Assembly (NCBI RefSeq): GCF_025736875.1
Contig: NZ_CP107052.1
Span: forward strand, 1,352,001-1,416,000
Source of the DNA: Candidatus Kirkpatrickella diaphorinae
Lineage (GTDB): Bacteria; Pseudomonadota; Alphaproteobacteria; Acetobacterales; Acetobacteraceae
Length of the DNA: 64,000 nucleotides
Reading direction: 5' to 3'
Made by a program: the position numbers and the translations under genes. Below the pieces are notes generated by a model. It saw only the letters and a list, made by a program, of their open reading frames with translations. It searched no databases and had not been told where the DNA came from. How positions within the stretch are numbered: position 1 is the first letter of the stretch; the number at the start of each line of letters is the position of its first letter. Below are positions 27,829 through 36,477 of this stretch, piece by piece.

Positions 27829-29305
27829 TTGACGACACTTCCCCTCGCGCCCGACCCGCATCTCTATAATGAAGATCTCGCACCTGTCCCGCAGAACAGA
27901 CGCCCGTGGAACTGGCTGAATCTTGCCACGATCTGGATGGGCATGGTGCACAATATCGTCGTTTACGAGGCCGCTGCGGGCTTGATGGCGCTTGGATTTT
28001 CAGCGGTGGAATGTCTGGAAGTCGTGGCGGTCGCCTATGCGGTGCTGTTTATCGCCATGTGCCTGAATGCCGTCTCCGGCACACGTTATGGCCTGCCTTT
28101 CTGCGTCCTGATCCGCAGTGCCTTCGGCCCGGTCGGCGCGCAATTACCGGTCATATTGCGCGGCTTCTGCGCCATCTTCTGGTTTTCCGTGCAGGCTTAT
28201 GCCGCGTCACAGGCGGTCGACGCCATTCTGATGACAATCTGGCCCGTATGGAAGACGCTCTCCATGACGTGGCTCGGCATGACAATGCATGGATGGTGCG
28301 CTTTGGCGTTGATCTGGGCGCTACATGGCTGGATCATGAATCACGGCATAAAAAGCATCGGGCGGTTTGAGCTGGTGGCGGGCCCGCTCGTCATCATCAT
28401 GGGTGCGGGCGCGGCCATCTGGGGGTTATCGGTCGGGCATGGCATCGGCCCGCTCTTCGCCCTGCCTTCACATCTTCATGGCTGGGCTTTTGCCGCCACA
28501 TTTGCGGGGGGCGTCACCGGCATTATCGGGATGTGGGCATCATTCGCCGTCAATGTGCCCGATCTCTCCCGCCTTGTGCGATCCCAGCGTGATCAGGTCA
28601 TCGGGCAGTTAATCGGCCTGCCTGTGACAGCGCTGATTTTTTACCCCGATGGCGATTGTGACGACCTCCGCAACGGTCATTGTTTTTGGCCATGCGATCT
28701 GGAACCCGGTCGATCTGCTCCTCGCACTGAATAACACGACAGTCACCCTGTTAGGCGGCGCAACGATTGTCATCGCAACATTATCCGTCAATGTCGTCGC
28801 CAATATCATGCCCGCCTGCTACGACCTCATCAATCTTATGCCGCGTCGGCTCGACTTCCACCGAAGCGCCTATCTCGTCCTTTTTCTGGGCCTCACTTTC
28901 ATGCCCTGGCTCTGGTTCACTCAGGCCACGAGTGTGTTTGCGCTGCTCAACATCATCAGCGGGCTTCTCGGGCCGGTGACCGGGGTGATGCTGGCGGATT
29001 ACTTCGTCAGAAGACGCCAGCTTCTCTCCCTGCCCGATCTTTACCGACGTCACGGCCTTTATGAAGGGCTGCATGGCTGGGGCGTTGCGGCCATACTGGC
29101 CTTCCTCATTGGCGGGTTCCTCGCCGTCATCGGTGCCTTTGTGCCGTCCCTCGCCCTGCTCAATAAATTATCCTGGTTTGTCGGGTGCGGTGTCAGCTTC
29201 ACCCTTTACCTTGTTTTTTCCCAGGGGGGTTCAATCGATAAGCGTCGTTTTCTGCCAAATGCCCCGCGCGTCAGGCATGAACAACGGGAATATGTGACGG
29301 AGTAA
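27829..29305 (+). pseudogene. NCS1-family allantoin/nucleobase permease, frameshifted
   Basis: Transporter with about 12 helices, 491 residues if one base is removed. The N-terminal part runs in one frame (WNWLNLATIWMGMVHNIVVYE onward, as in hydantoin/allantoin permeases) to about residue 270 and then leaves the family sequence. The family sequence continues in the +1 frame as PMAIVTTSATVIVFG to the stop at 29305. The junction is a T6 run at 28637-28642; five T would restore LIFTPMAIV. TTG start with GGAGGAAAG a few bases upstream. Either a sequencing error in the homopolymer or a genuine recent inactivation. The neighbour puuE points to allantoin as substrate. Confidence 0.85.
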
Positions 29306-29392
29306 GGCTGGCTTCGAAAGCCGCCCCACCAAGCTTTGTTGCTGAAGCGCCTTTTTTATCGTGCCCATCCATCCTATCTGTGTCCGCATTGG

Positions 29393-29418
29393 TTCTGACG
29401 TGATTTTACCCGTCAGAA
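29393..29418. promoter_or_regulatory. Inverted repeat upstream of cysG
   Basis: TTCTGACG (29393-29400) and CGTCAGAA (29411-29418), a perfect 8-bp inverted repeat with a 10-base spacer, 25 bases before the cysG start. It could be an operator or an mRNA hairpin; no regulator gene is adjacent. Confidence 0.35.
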
Positions 29419-29442
29419 GATACAGACAGGATATAGGCACAG

Positions 29443-30852
29443 TTGCATTCGGATTTTGACGGACCCCAATATCTGCCCGTGGCGCTGCGCGTCGATGATG
29501 CGCCGTGCATGGTGGTCGGTAGCGGCATAGCCGCCGCCAATAAAACGCGCCTCCTCGTTTCACGCGCCCGGGATATTCGGATTTTTTCCACCAACCCTCT
29601 CCCGGAACTCCGCGCTCACATTGAGGAAGGACGAATTCGCCTTGCGGGTGAGGAAAGAGATGAAACGTCCATCCGTGCCTGCCTGAGAGAAGCGCGGCTG
29701 ATCTTCATCGCGACGGAGGATGCGGCTTACAACCGGCAGCTTGCCGCATGGGCGAGTGACTGCCGCGTGCCCTGTTGCGTGGTGGATGACATACCGCCCT
29801 CCAGCTTCATCACACCCGCCATTATTGACCGGTCCCCCATTCAGGTCGCGATTATCTCCGGGGGGGCCGCCCCGGTTCTGGCGCGGCGGCTGCGCACGCA
29901 GATTGAAGCGAGTCTCCCCCACGGTGTCGCGCGCCTCGCGCAATTTATGAAACGCCAGCGCGGCTGGATACGCGATGCCCTGCCCGACATCACGCAGCGC
30001 CGCCATGCGTGGGAGCGCTTTCTCGATTCCGGCGGGCGCGTCGCAGCGGAAAAAGACGATGCAGAAACCGCCCGGTTGGCGCTCGAAAATTCTGTTGCTG
30101 AAGAGACCGCCGGGACAGGCAAAATGGGTGAGGTGTGGCTTGTCGGTGCCGGCCCGGGTGACCCGGACCTCCTGACACTTGCCGCCCTGAACGCCATGCA
30201 GAATGCCGATTGCGTCCTCTATGACCAACTGATTCCCGATGCCATTCTTGACCGCCTCCGCCGCGATGCCGAGCGTATTTTTGTAGGTAAAAAACGCAGT
30301 CACCACACTTTGCCGCAAACGGAGATCACGCAGATCCTCGCGGAGAAGGCACGTCAGGGCCTGCGCGTCCTGCGGCTCAAGGGGGGTGATCCATTTATCT
30401 TCGGGCGCGGTGGGGAGGAAATGGATGCTTTGATGCGGCAGGACATCCCCGTGCGCATCATACCGGGCATTACCGCGGCAAATGGTTGCGGCGCTTCCGC
30501 CGGTATCCCCCTGACACATCGCGACTATGCGCAAAGCTGCATTTTTGTCACGGGTCACGCCAAATCAGGGCAGGAACTCGCGTTGGATTGGGCCGCACTT
30601 GCCAGAAAGGGCCAGACCCTCGCCATCTATATGGGCCTGACCCCCCTCGCCACGCTGGCACGGAAACTTGTGGAACATGGGTTACCGCCGGACTGGCCAG
30701 CCGCTATTATCGAGAAGGGAACCTGGGAATCGCAGCGCGTCTTCATCACGACGCTTGAAGCGCTTCCCGAAATCGTGACACAAAACGGGATTGCCTCACC
30801 CACCATGACAATCATCGGTGAAGTCGTGAAATTGCGGCCTATTCAACGATAA
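29443..30852 (+). CDS. cysG: Siroheme synthase CysG (multifunctional)
   Basis: 469 residues. N-terminal half (1-215): precorrin-2 dehydrogenase/ferrochelatase, with a dinucleotide site (VVGSGIAAANK), CCVVDD, and SPIQVAIISGGAAPVLAR. C-terminal half (about 225-469): uroporphyrinogen-III C-methyltransferase with VGAGPGDPDLLTLAAL, LRLKGGDPFIFGRGGEE and GITAANGCGASAGIPLTHR. It makes siroheme for sulfite or nitrite reductase and precorrin-2, which could also feed the cobalamin genes at 54-63 kb. TTG start at 29443. It heads the sulfate assimilation cluster, separated from cysH by a 95-bp AT-rich gap, so cysH may have its own promoter. Confidence 0.94.
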   Translation: MHSDFDGPQYLPVALRVDDAPCMVVGSGIAAANKTRLLVSRARDIRIFSTNPLPELRAHIEEGRIRLAGEERDETSIRACLREARLIFIATEDAAYNRQLAAWASDCRVPCCVVDDIPPSSFITPAIIDRSPIQVAIISGGAAPVLARRLRTQIEASLPHGVARLAQFMKRQRGWIRDALPDITQRRHAWERFLDSGGRVAAEKDDAETARLALENSVAEETAGTGKMGEVWLVGAGPGDPDLLTLAALNAMQNADCVLYDQLIPDAILDRLRRDAERIFVGKKRSHHTLPQTEITQILAEKARQGLRVLRLKGGDPFIFGRGGEEMDALMRQDIPVRIIPGITAANGCGASAGIPLTHRDYAQSCIFVTGHAKSGQELALDWAALARKGQTLAIYMGLTPLATLARKLVEHGLPPDWPAAIIEKGTWESQRVFITTLEALPEIVTQNGIASPTMTIIGEVVKLRPIQR

Positions 30853-30947
30853 GAAGCCGTTATTTGATGCATTTTACCTATTGAACGTTTTGTCATGAGT
30901 GATTAGCTTTTGCTTACATAAAGTTTATAAATTCTAATGAGGCGGCC

Positions 30948-31646
30948 ATGCCACTCTCTCTCGAAGAAATTTCCGCATTGCGGGAAGTTCCGAATGATAC
31001 CGTGCTTGAAACGGCGATCAGGATGCTGCGCGGCCGCCTGGCGGTGACGTCGTCTTTCGGCGCGGAGTCCGCCCTTCTCCTCAGTATGGTCGCGGAAATT
31101 GACCCGTCAACGCCGGTCCTCTTCCTCAACACGCTGCGCCACTTCCCGGAGACGCTGCGTTATCGCGATGAATTGGTCGCGCATCTCGGCCTGCAGAATG
31201 TGCATGATGTGATGCCCCGGTCAGAGATGCTGGCCCAGCGTGACCCGCAGGATCAATTGGCTGCTTTCGACCCTGACGCGTGCTGCGCCCTGCGCAAGAC
31301 GGAACCGCTTTTTGACACGCTTTCCCTTTATGATGCGTGGGTGACGGGGCGCAAACGCGGCCAGGCCGCGACACGCAGCGATATGGAGATTGTTGAACCC
31401 CAATCGGATGGTCGGGCGCGCATCAATCCGCTCAGTGACTGGTCCCGCGCGGATATTGAGCAGGAAATCCGTCGACGCAATCTGCCGCGACACCCTTTGA
31501 CCGGATTTGGTTTTGCCTCCATCGGCTGCGCGCCCTGCACGCGCGCTGTCCGCCCGGATGAAGACCCGCGCGCAGGCCGCTGGGCCGGGCATGTCAAAAC
31601 AGAATGCGGCATCCACCTCACCCCCGCAGACCGGAGCACCGTATGA
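30948..31646 (+). CDS. cysH: Adenylylsulfate (APS) reductase, 4Fe-4S type
   Basis: Reduces APS to sulfite with thioredoxin or glutaredoxin. The 232 residues contain the four cysteines of the assimilatory APS reductase cluster: Cys112-Cys113 and Cys194-x2-Cys197 (GCAPC), plus the catalytic Cys220 in ECGIH. E. coli-type PAPS reductases lack the first four, so APS is the likely substrate. The N-terminal adenylyl-binding segment is SSFGAESALLL. GAGGCGG lies a few bases upstream of the start. The gene overlaps cysD by four bases (ATGA). Confidence 0.93.
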   Translation: MPLSLEEISALREVPNDTVLETAIRMLRGRLAVTSSFGAESALLLSMVAEIDPSTPVLFLNTLRHFPETLRYRDELVAHLGLQNVHDVMPRSEMLAQRDPQDQLAAFDPDACCALRKTEPLFDTLSLYDAWVTGRKRGQAATRSDMEIVEPQSDGRARINPLSDWSRADIEQEIRRRNLPRHPLTGFGFASIGCAPCTRAVRPDEDPRAGRWAGHVKTECGIHLTPADRSTV

Positions 31647-32464
31647 CTTCTGACATGGCGCCGCGCGCACTGGATGATCTCGACCAATTAGAGGCGCAGA
31701 GCATTTTCATCCTGCGCGAGGCTTATCGCAAATTACGCCCGCTGGGTATGTTATGGTCCCTGGGCAAAGACAGTAATGTGATGATCTGGCTGGCGCGCAA
31801 GGCCTTCATGGGTCGCGTGCCTTTCCCCGCGCTTCATGTCGATACGGGCAAGAAATTTCCCGAAATGTATGCTTTCCGGGATGAATACGCCAAAAAATGG
31901 AATCTCGATCTGGTTGTCAGAGACTGCCCGCCTGTCGAGGAAATCGATCCGAGCCTGCCCCCGGCAGCACGCTCCGCCGCGCGGAAAACGGCAGGTCTCG
32001 CCGCTTTGATTGAAGAGCAGAAATTCCGCGGTGTCATTGCCGGTATCCGCCGGGATGAGCAGGCTACCCGCGCCAAAGAGCGCGTGTTCAGCCCTCGGGG
32101 CGCCGGGCATCAATGGGATGTCCGCAACCAACCGCCTGAATTCTGGGATCAATATGCCACGCCGCATGAAGCGGGCATGCATATACGTGTGCATCCGCTC
32201 CTCTCCTGGCGTGAGATCGATATCTGGCGTTATATCCAGCGGGAGAACATCCCGGTGGTCGATCTGTATTTCTCAAAAAATGGCCGGCGTTACCGTTCTC
32301 TCGGTGATCAGGACATCACCAGCCCGGTTGAAAGTGATGCTGCCACGCTTGAGGACATCATTGCCGAACTCCGGTCAAGCCGGACATCCGAGCGTGCAGG
32401 CCGCGCGATGGATCACGAGTCAGAGGACGCGTTTGAACGCCTCCGCGTCGCAGGGTATCTCTAA
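31643..32464 (+). CDS. cysD: Sulfate adenylyltransferase subunit 2 (CysD)
   Basis: Small subunit of ATP sulfurylase, forming APS from sulfate and ATP. 273 residues from ATG 31643, which overlaps the cysH stop in ATGA. An upstream in-frame ATG at 31604 would extend into cysH and looks unused. PP-loop-type features are [38 protein letters not shown] and [19 protein letters not shown]. The length is slightly shorter than E. coli CysD. The GTPase subunit follows after two bases. Confidence 0.95.
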   Translation: MTSDMAPRALDDLDQLEAQSIFILREAYRKLRPLGMLWSLGKDSNVMIWLARKAFMGRVPFPALHVDTGKKFPEMYAFRDEYAKKWNLDLVVRDCPPVEEIDPSLPPAARSAARKTAGLAALIEEQKFRGVIAGIRRDEQATRAKERVFSPRGAGHQWDVRNQPPEFWDQYATPHEAGMHIRVHPLLSWREIDIWRYIQRENIPVVDLYFSKNGRRYRSLGDQDITSPVESDAATLEDIIAELRSSRTSERAGRAMDHESEDAFERLRVAGYL

Positions 32465-32466
32465 AA

Positions 32467-34341
32467 ATGACAATGATGACAGCGCCTCACCCCGCGGAAA
32501 GCACAGCCCGTAATGCGGCGACGCCCATTGTGATCGTCGGCCATGTTGATCACGGCAAATCCACCCTGATCGGGCGGCTTCTGCATGATACTGACAGCCT
32601 CCCGGAAGGTAGGCTCGGGCAGATTGTCGAAAGCAGCCAGAAACGCGGGCGGCCCGTTGAGTGGAGCTTCCTTCTCGACTCCCTTCAGATTGAGCGCGAC
32701 CAGGGTGTCACAGTCGATTCAACGCGTATTCCATTCCAGTTCAAGGGGCGCGATTTTGTCATTGTGGACGCGCCCGGCCACCGGCAATTCCTACGCAATA
32801 TGATCACCGGCGCGGCGGATGCTGAAGCCGCCGTTCTCGTTGTCGACGCAGCGGAAGGCGCGCAGGAGCAGACGCGTCGCCATGCCATGTTGCTGCATCT
32901 GATTGGTATCCGACATGTGATTGTTCTGATGAATAAGGCGGATGTGCTTGCATTTGATGCCGCGCGCCTTGAAGCGGCTGAACAGGCGATCCGTGCGCTT
33001 CTGGCGCAGTTGAATGTGTCCGTCGATGCCGTCATCCCGGCCTCTGCGCGGGATGGGGATAATATAGCGGCACCATCTGATCGCAGCCCGTGGTATAAAG
33101 GCCCGACCCTGGTGCAGGCTCTGGCCGATGTCCCCCCACCCGCACCGCGTGCGCGCCTGGGCTTTCGCATGGTGGTGCAGGATGTTTATCGCTTTGACGA
33201 GACGCGATATGTTGTCGGTCGCGTTGATCGCGGCATCATCCGCGAAGGGGCATCCATCTCTATCGGTACGCAGGGCCAGACCGCCCGTGTCACTGAAATC
33301 GCGCGCTGGCACGCACCAGCCCTGCCCGTTGCCGGGCCTGGGGAATCCATCGCGTTGCGCCTGGAGCCGGATATCGTGCCGGATCGCGGAGATCTGCTGT
33401 TCAACCCGGATGAAGACATGCCGCGCCCGGTCCGGTCAGCACGGATCCAGGCCCGTGTCTTCTGGCTGCGTCAGGAGGGCCTCAAACGCGGTGAGCGCCT
33501 GTCATTGCGCCTCGGGCCTGCCGAATATCCAGTGACGGTCGCCTCCATTGATTCTGTCGTCAATCTTGAGGATATGACCCTTCAGAAGGCCGATATGGTC
33601 GGGCCTGAAGGCTTTGCGACCATTATTCTGACAACCGCCCATGCGGTGCTCTTCGACATTTTCACGCCCGGCCTGAATGATGGGCGTGGCGTGCTGGTCG
33701 ACCAATATCAGCAGATTGTCGGCGGCGCACCCCTGATCGGTGCGGCGGAAATTTCGGAACCCTCTCATACGATCCACCCGACGGAAAGCGTGATTTCCTC
33801 CGAAGCGCGACGCGCCGCGGGAGAGCGTCGGGGACATGTTTTCTGGCTTTTCGGTCGCCCCGCCGCGGGTAAAAGCACAATCGCGCGGGAAGTCGAGGCC
33901 CGCTTATTCCGGGACGGGCAGCGTTGCGTTGTTCTTGATGGTGACAGTCTGCGTGCCGGACTCAATAGCGATCTCGGTTTTTCGCAGGAGGATCGTCGGG
34001 AGAATATCCGCCGGACGGCCCATGTCGCGCGCATGTTCGCGGAGGCGGGTCACATCGTATTGGTGGCGCTTGTCACGCCCATGAAATCCGATCGCGCCCT
34101 CGCTGCGGGGATTATCGGCAAAGCTTTCTCGGAAATTTTCGTCGATACGTCGGCCGATATTTGTGAATCACGTGACCCGAAGGGGCTTTATGCCGCCGCC
34201 CGCGCCGGGAAGATCGCACATTTCACCGGTGTCGATGCGCCGTTTGAAATCTCGGATGATCCATCATTGACGCTTTCCTCGGATTCCGGCCCGGAACGCG
34301 CCGCCGAGACTTTCATCGATTATATCCAAACCAAGGTCTGA
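32467..34341 (+). CDS. cysNC: Bifunctional sulfate adenylyltransferase subunit 1 / APS kinase (CysNC)
   Basis: 624 residues. CysN portion (1-440): GTPase with GHVDHGKST (25-33), switch region [27 protein letters not shown] and NKAD; it drives APS synthesis by CysD. CysC portion (about 450-624): APS kinase with P-loop GRPAAGKST near residue 464, then [17 protein letters not shown] and [12 protein letters not shown]. The APS kinase P-loop has Pro-Ala where GLSGSGKST is usual, but Lys and Ser/Thr are intact. NodQ-like fusions of this kind occur across proteobacteria. It makes PAPS, although the cluster's reductase looks APS-specific. Confidence 0.94.
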   Translation: MTMMTAPHPAESTARNAATPIVIVGHVDHGKSTLIGRLLHDTDSLPEGRLGQIVESSQKRGRPVEWSFLLDSLQIERDQGVTVDSTRIPFQFKGRDFVIVDAPGHRQFLRNMITGAADAEAAVLVVDAAEGAQEQTRRHAMLLHLIGIRHVIVLMNKADVLAFDAARLEAAEQAIRALLAQLNVSVDAVIPASARDGDNIAAPSDRSPWYKGPTLVQALADVPPPAPRARLGFRMVVQDVYRFDETRYVVGRVDRGIIREGASISIGTQGQTARVTEIARWHAPALPVAGPGESIALRLEPDIVPDRGDLLFNPDEDMPRPVRSARIQARVFWLRQEGLKRGERLSLRLGPAEYPVTVASIDSVVNLEDMTLQKADMVGPEGFATIILTTAHAVLFDIFTPGLNDGRGVLVDQYQQIVGGAPLIGAAEISEPSHTIHPTESVISSEARRAAGERRGHVFWLFGRPAAGKSTIAREVEARLFRDGQRCVVLDGDSLRAGLNSDLGFSQEDRRENIRRTAHVARMFAEAGHIVLVALVTPMKSDRALAAGIIGKAFSEIFVDTSADICESRDPKGLYAAARAGKIAHFTGVDAPFEISDDPSLTLSSDSGPERAAETFIDYIQTKV

Positions 34342-34400
34342 CCCTGCGCCCCGCACCGGCGATAAATCATTCGCCGATGCGACTGGCGCAGAGCCGGAAA

Positions 34401-34443
34401 GGGCGCGTGTGAGAGGAAGCCAATTTCACATCACACGCGTCCC
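34401..34443. terminator. Hairpin between convergent cysNC and acid phosphatase genes
   Basis: GGGCGCGTGTGA (34401-34412) pairs with TCACACGCG-T-CCC (34431-34443) with a single bulged T. The stem is GC-rich without a clear U-tract. It is positioned to serve both convergent genes. Confidence 0.45.
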
Positions 34444-34447
34444 GCGA

Positions 34448-35254
34448 TTAAGGGATTCGGAAAGGGTCTACCGCATTGCCGGTTTTTTCCAATTCACAGA
34501 CGCGCTGTTCCGGCGCATTGAGATGTTGCTTCAGCGCCAGTAACTCCTCCCGCACCGCCGGGATCTGCGCCTGAATTTCGGGTCGGCTCAAAATGGCCGG
34601 GGCAAGGCCCGCAGCAAGGCTGTAACCCGCCACAACATCTGTCGACCAATGCGCACCGCAAACAATGCGACTTTCTCCGTAAATGCGCCCCCGCGCGAGG
34701 ATTTCCTCCGCCCGCTCCGGCATGATGACGGACAGCACGAAGGCCACGATATTACCGCGCACTGTATGCCCCGAGGGGTAGGAGCGGTTATGGTCTTTCG
34801 TCGCACGATCCTTGATGCAAAGAGGCGCTTCATCGTGCCCGACATAAGGCCGCACGCGCGCCCAGCGTTCTTTGACCGCGTCCGTCCTCGGCTGTTCAAT
34901 CGCGATGACGTCATTCATCAATTTGTTCAGCTTCGGCGTTTTCGTGAGGTCAAGCCTGAAGCCGAGCGCGCAGGAGAAATCGGTGATGACAGCAGGAAGG
35001 GAGAAATCGTCGTCGATCGTCGCCAGTTCCCATCGCGGCGAGCCTTTCCATTTGCGCGTCTCACTGAAGATTTGCTGGTCGCGTCGGAGGGCCTCCGTTT
35101 TCGGGGCAGGTGGCGCCGGGATAATCAGGTAACCATTGGGCGGCGCATTATCCGACATAATATCGGTATCAGCGCTCACAGGCTGACTGACCCCTAGGGC
35201 CAAAACTGTCATGGCCGACGCCGACAGCAGGAACTTTTTTGTGAAGAGAGGCAT
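34448..35254 (-). CDS. Periplasmic class A non-specific acid phosphatase (PAP2 fold), copy 1
   Basis: 268 residues with a cleavable Sec signal (KKFLLSASAMTVLALGVSQPVSA). The three PAP2 motifs are present: KERWARVRP, SYPSGHT and GESRIVCGAHWSTDVVAG with the catalytic His. This is the PhoN/PhoC class of secreted acid phosphatases, which release phosphate from organic esters in the periplasm. A paralogue lies 331 bases upstream on the same strand and shares the same architecture, including the C-terminal AQIPAVREELLALK segment. Confidence 0.9.
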   Translation of the reverse strand: MPLFTKKFLLSASAMTVLALGVSQPVSADTDIMSDNAPPNGYLIIPAPPAPKTEALRRDQQIFSETRKWKGSPRWELATIDDDFSLPAVITDFSCALGFRLDLTKTPKLNKLMNDVIAIEQPRTDAVKERWARVRPYVGHDEAPLCIKDRATKDHNRSYPSGHTVRGNIVAFVLSVIMPERAEEILARGRIYGESRIVCGAHWSTDVVAGYSLAAGLAPAILSRPEIQAQIPAVREELLALKQHLNAPEQRVCELEKTGNAVDPFRIP

Positions 35255-35518
35255 TTTTTATCCCTTTTTATTTGTTATTAGAGGGATATTATAAATTTTC
35301 TTTAATGTTTTTGTCTAATTCGCTGATTACAAATTTTAATGATTTGCTTTTTGCGGCATCACGCGATTTGCTGGCAAAATGAGGATGTTACGCGCACCGG
35401 ACGGCCCGACTTCTCATCCATTGGTTAAGATATGCGCGCCTTCGATCCGACTGCCGCGTCGACATGCGCAAGCGAGCGTGAGCGGATCAGATTTTGCCGC
35501 TGAGGGAAGTCAGGAAGG
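35255..35518. other. AT-rich spacer between the two phosphatase genes
   Basis: No gene seen. The 90 bases next to the start of copy 1 are very AT-rich, consistent with an individual promoter for that gene. A strong hairpin closes the far end and is annotated separately. Confidence 0.5.
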
Positions 35519-35561
35519 GTGATCCGCGTGTTGCACCCACATTATGCAGCACGCGGATCAT
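35519..35561. repeat. Long perfect hairpin downstream of acid phosphatase copy 2
   Basis: TGATCCGCGTG (35520-35530) and CACGCGGATCA (35550-35560) pair perfectly. Pairing continues inward through TTGCA/TGCAG with one G-T pair, giving about 16 bp around a 9-base loop. It lies 25 bases after the stop of copy 2. No U-tract follows, so it may be a rho-dependent end or a 3' stabilising structure. Confidence 0.55.
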
Positions 35562-35585
35562 GATCAGAGCCTGAGGGCCGTGACT

Positions 35586-36380
35586 TTATGGCAAGCGGTT
35601 GGGAGAATGCGTGTTCGCCTCCTTCTCCAACGCGCATTGCGCCGCGTCCGGTTTGCCGTTCGCCGCACGGAGGGCTTTGAGTTCCTCCCGGACAGCCGGG
35701 AGCTGCGCCTTGATTTCGGGGCGCATCATGATGAGGGAGGTCTGCTGCGCGGCAATGCGATAACCGGCTTCAACGTCTGACGCCCAATGTGCGCCGCAGA
35801 CAATACGGCTTTCCCCGTAGATACGGGCACGCATATAGAGTGCATCAGCGTGATCCGGCATCAGGGATGCGAGCAAGAAGCCGAGCGTGGTCCCCATCAT
35901 CGTATGTCCGGACGGGTAGGAGCGGAATGGGCCGAGCTCCGCTTTATGCACCATACAGGTCGGCGCATCATTGCCGACAAACGGGCGCTGACGGGCAAAG
36001 TGGCGCTTCAGGGCGACCATCGACGGTGCTTCAAGGCTCAAAACATCCCGGGCAAGTTTGCGCAGATGCGGTGCTTTGGCCGTATCGATATCAAACCCGG
36101 CCGCGCAGGAAAAATTCCTGAGCGCATGGTCCAACGTGTAATCATCGTCATTGACGGCAAGTTTCCAGCGCGGGGAATCTTTCCACTGGCGGGTCGCGGC
36201 AAAAATCTGTTGATCCTGAAGTTGCGCCAGGCTGCCCGGTGCCGGTGGCGGCGGGACGGAAAGGCGGCCGTTGGGCAGAGGCGCGACCTGAGTCATATCA
36301 GGTGCCTTCTGGCAGGCAACGAGCGTGAGACTGGCCAGAACGGGCAAGGCAAGTCGTTGCGTCAAAAAACGGCGAAGCAT
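35586..36380 (-). CDS. Class A acid phosphatase (PAP2 fold), copy 2, lipoprotein
   Basis: 264 residues, paralogue of the downstream phosphatase with motifs KRHFARQRP, SYPSGHT and GESRIVCGAHWASDVEAG. Its N-terminus differs: LASLTLVACQ is a lipobox, so this copy is probably anchored to the membrane as a lipoprotein while copy 1 is soluble. Four other cysteines may form disulfides. The matching domain order and similar ends (NRLP and FRIP) support tandem duplication followed by relocalisation. Confidence 0.9.
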   Translation of the reverse strand: MLRRFLTQRLALPVLASLTLVACQKAPDMTQVAPLPNGRLSVPPPPAPGSLAQLQDQQIFAATRQWKDSPRWKLAVNDDDYTLDHALRNFSCAAGFDIDTAKAPHLRKLARDVLSLEAPSMVALKRHFARQRPFVGNDAPTCMVHKAELGPFRSYPSGHTMMGTTLGFLLASLMPDHADALYMRARIYGESRIVCGAHWASDVEAGYRIAAQQTSLIMMRPEIKAQLPAVREELKALRAANGKPDAAQCALEKEANTHSPNRLP

Positions 36381-36477
36381 AAATGTACCCTCGGAAATGT
36401 GGAGACGAAAACGTTAAAGATCCTCACCATGCGGGAGCTTTAAGGCCGCGTCCACTCCGAAAGCGGTCACAATTTAA

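Noticed and set aside
30910-30938. TTGCTT-17-TCTAAT as the cysH promoter
   Set aside because: Transcription would begin within or after the ribosome binding site, leaving almost no leader, so the match is probably accidental in AT-rich DNA.
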